Shown here piece by piece: positions 63,201-64,000 of a DNA stretch of 64,000 nt. The stretch's first letter is position 1. The number at the start of each line of letters is the position of its first letter. Under the pieces are notes generated by a model. The model was not told the origin of the DNA and made no database searches. It saw nothing but the letters and a program-made list of their open reading frames with translations. Location: NCBI RefSeq assembly GCF_003932715.1, contig NZ_CP020700.1:372001-436000 (forward strand), read 5' to 3'. The position numbers and the translations under genes were made by a program. The DNA is from Streptomyces tsukubensis. Its GTDB lineage: Bacteria > Actinomycetota > Actinomycetes > Streptomycetales > Streptomycetaceae.

Positions 63201-64000
63201 ATGGCCCGGGAGCGATCCGGCCGGACCGTGGCGCACCTCGTGCTGGCCACCCGGCTGACGGTGCTGCGCGAGGCCGCGGGGCTCTCCAGGGAGCAGGCGG
63301 CCCGGGCGCTCGGGGCCCATCCCGCGACGGTCCGCCGGATCGAACAGGCGCAGACCTCCCTCGACGACGGGCAGGTCCGCACCCTGCTGACGGCCTACGG
63401 CGCGACCCCGGCCGAGACCCGGGAGATCCTCGGGCAGCTGGCCGCCGCCAACCGGCCCGGCTGGTGGCATCCCTGGCGGTCCGTCATGGACCCCTGGCAG
63501 TTGGATCTGATGAGCGTGGAGTCGGCGGCCCGGATCGTCCGGAGCTGGGATCCGGCGCTGGTGCCGGCCCTGCTGCGCACTCCGGCGTACGCCCGTGCCG
63601 TCGACGACGTCCTGCGCCCCGATCTCTCCCCCGCCCAGCGGGACCGGCGGGCGGAGCTGCTGGTCGAGCGCCGGGAGAGGCTGCGGGAGCAGCGGACCCG
63701 GGTCTGGGCGCTGATGACGGCCGCCGCGCTCCGGACGGAGGTCGGCGGCAGCGGGGTGATGACCGAGCAGCTCGCGGCCCTGCGGGCCGCCGCCGACCAG
63801 CCGGACGTGACGCTCCAGGTCCATCCGCTCGACCGGCCGCCGCACGCCCTGACCGGGATTCCCGCGCTGACGTTCTTCCGGGTCGAGGTGCCGGGGATCC
63901 CCGACCACGTGGTCCGCGAGGGCGGGCTCCCCGGCACCGCCGACGTCTGGAAGGCCGACCCGGCCGTGGTGACCTACCGCCGACTGCTCGACTACTCCTG
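63201..64000 (+). CDS. XRE-family regulator with DUF5753 domain (Scr1 type), 3' end outside window
   Basis: The first 266 codons are visible. HTH at about residues 15-55 (LREAAGLSREQAARALGAHPATVRRIE), then the DUF5753 region (LVPALLRTPAYARAV, then EQLAALRAAADQPDVTLQVHPL). ATG 63201 with GGAGG 5 nt upstream. In streptomycetes such genes pair with a DUF397 partner, expected just beyond the edge. An imperfect CTTGC/GCAAG motif upstream (63126-63150) may be an operator. Abundant family with few known functions. Confidence 0.93.
   Translation, partial: MARERSGRTVAHLVLATRLTVLREAAGLSREQAARALGAHPATVRRIEQAQTSLDDGQVRTLLTAYGATPAETREILGQLAAANRPGWWHPWRSVMDPWQLDLMSVESAARIVRSWDPALVPALLRTPAYARAVDDVLRPDLSPAQRDRRAELLVERRERLREQRTRVWALMTAAALRTEVGGSGVMTEQLAALRAAADQPDVTLQVHPLDRPPHALTGIPALTFFRVEVPGIPDHVVREGGLPGTADVWKADPAVVTYRRLLDYS

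Noticed and set aside
1..64000. tRNA genes, CRISPR arrays, IS elements, prophage
   Set aside because: No cloverleaf-like sequence, regularly spaced repeat array, transposase or phage gene was recognised by eye; a small tRNA could still be missed.

Overview
The window is chromosomal DNA of very high G+C with strong G/C bias at third codon positions. GTG and TTG starts are frequent, stops are often coupled by GTGA/ATGA overlaps, and TTA codons are almost absent. Families such as ECF41 sigma, DUF5997, Scr1/DUF5753, DUF574 methyltransferase and a DasR-type operator next to a chitin LPMO point to Streptomyces or a close relative. No tRNA, rRNA, CRISPR, IS element or prophage was recognised.

1-12.1 kb: right-hand end of a nonribosomal peptide gene cluster. 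A large NRPS (minus, cut by the window edge; C-A-T-C-A-T-C-A...) has hand-read adenylation codes matching Phe-like then exactly Asp. Divergent from it is a translationally coupled operon of a P450, a fatty-acyl-AMP ligase-like enzyme and a free carrier protein. Together they suggest an N-acylated (lipo)peptide whose acyl chain is activated, loaded and probably oxidised on its own carrier. Two related inverted repeats lie in this operon and a third dyad lies in the divergent promoter region.

12.1-26.8 kb: housekeeping and regulatory genes: an ECF41 sigma factor with a textbook autoregulatory promoter, PadR, DUF4184, a secreted polysaccharide deacetylase, a HTH-less LysR-like protein beside DUF5997, an aspartate-less response regulator carrying a TTA (bldA) codon, a LuxR regulator, PlsC, two MFS exporters (one coupled to a cysteine-synthase-like PLP enzyme), SMI1/KNR4, GNAT and two small membrane proteins.

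26.8-45.4 kb: a complete oligopeptide/nickel-type ABC importer (SBP-B-C-D-F) with coupled junctions and a 93-bp tandem duplication in the D subunit; a membrane protein; an XRE-cupin regulator; a Tat-exported sulfite-oxidase-like protein preceded by a Cys-Cys leader peptide; PIG-L; an alpha/beta hydrolase; a secreted GH5 glucanase with a perfect palindrome upstream; and an OpuC-type osmoprotectant importer whose ATPase is convergent with its permease/SBP operon.

45.4-64 kb: DinB and a MocR regulator with direct-repeat operator, an APC transporter, a small secreted protein, a DasR-site-controlled AA10 LPMO, a sugar-acid/polyol-type module (two FGGY kinases, a 2-hydroxyacid dehydrogenase, a histidine phosphatase and a DeoR regulator around an AT-rich palindrome), secreted proteins (one with a probable frameshift), a subtilisin, a transglycosylase with a structured leader, and the start of an Scr1-type regulator.

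Many genes have a -10 hexamer TANNNT exactly 6-7 nt before the start codon, so leaderless transcription is common here. Strong GC-rich hairpin terminators are marked.
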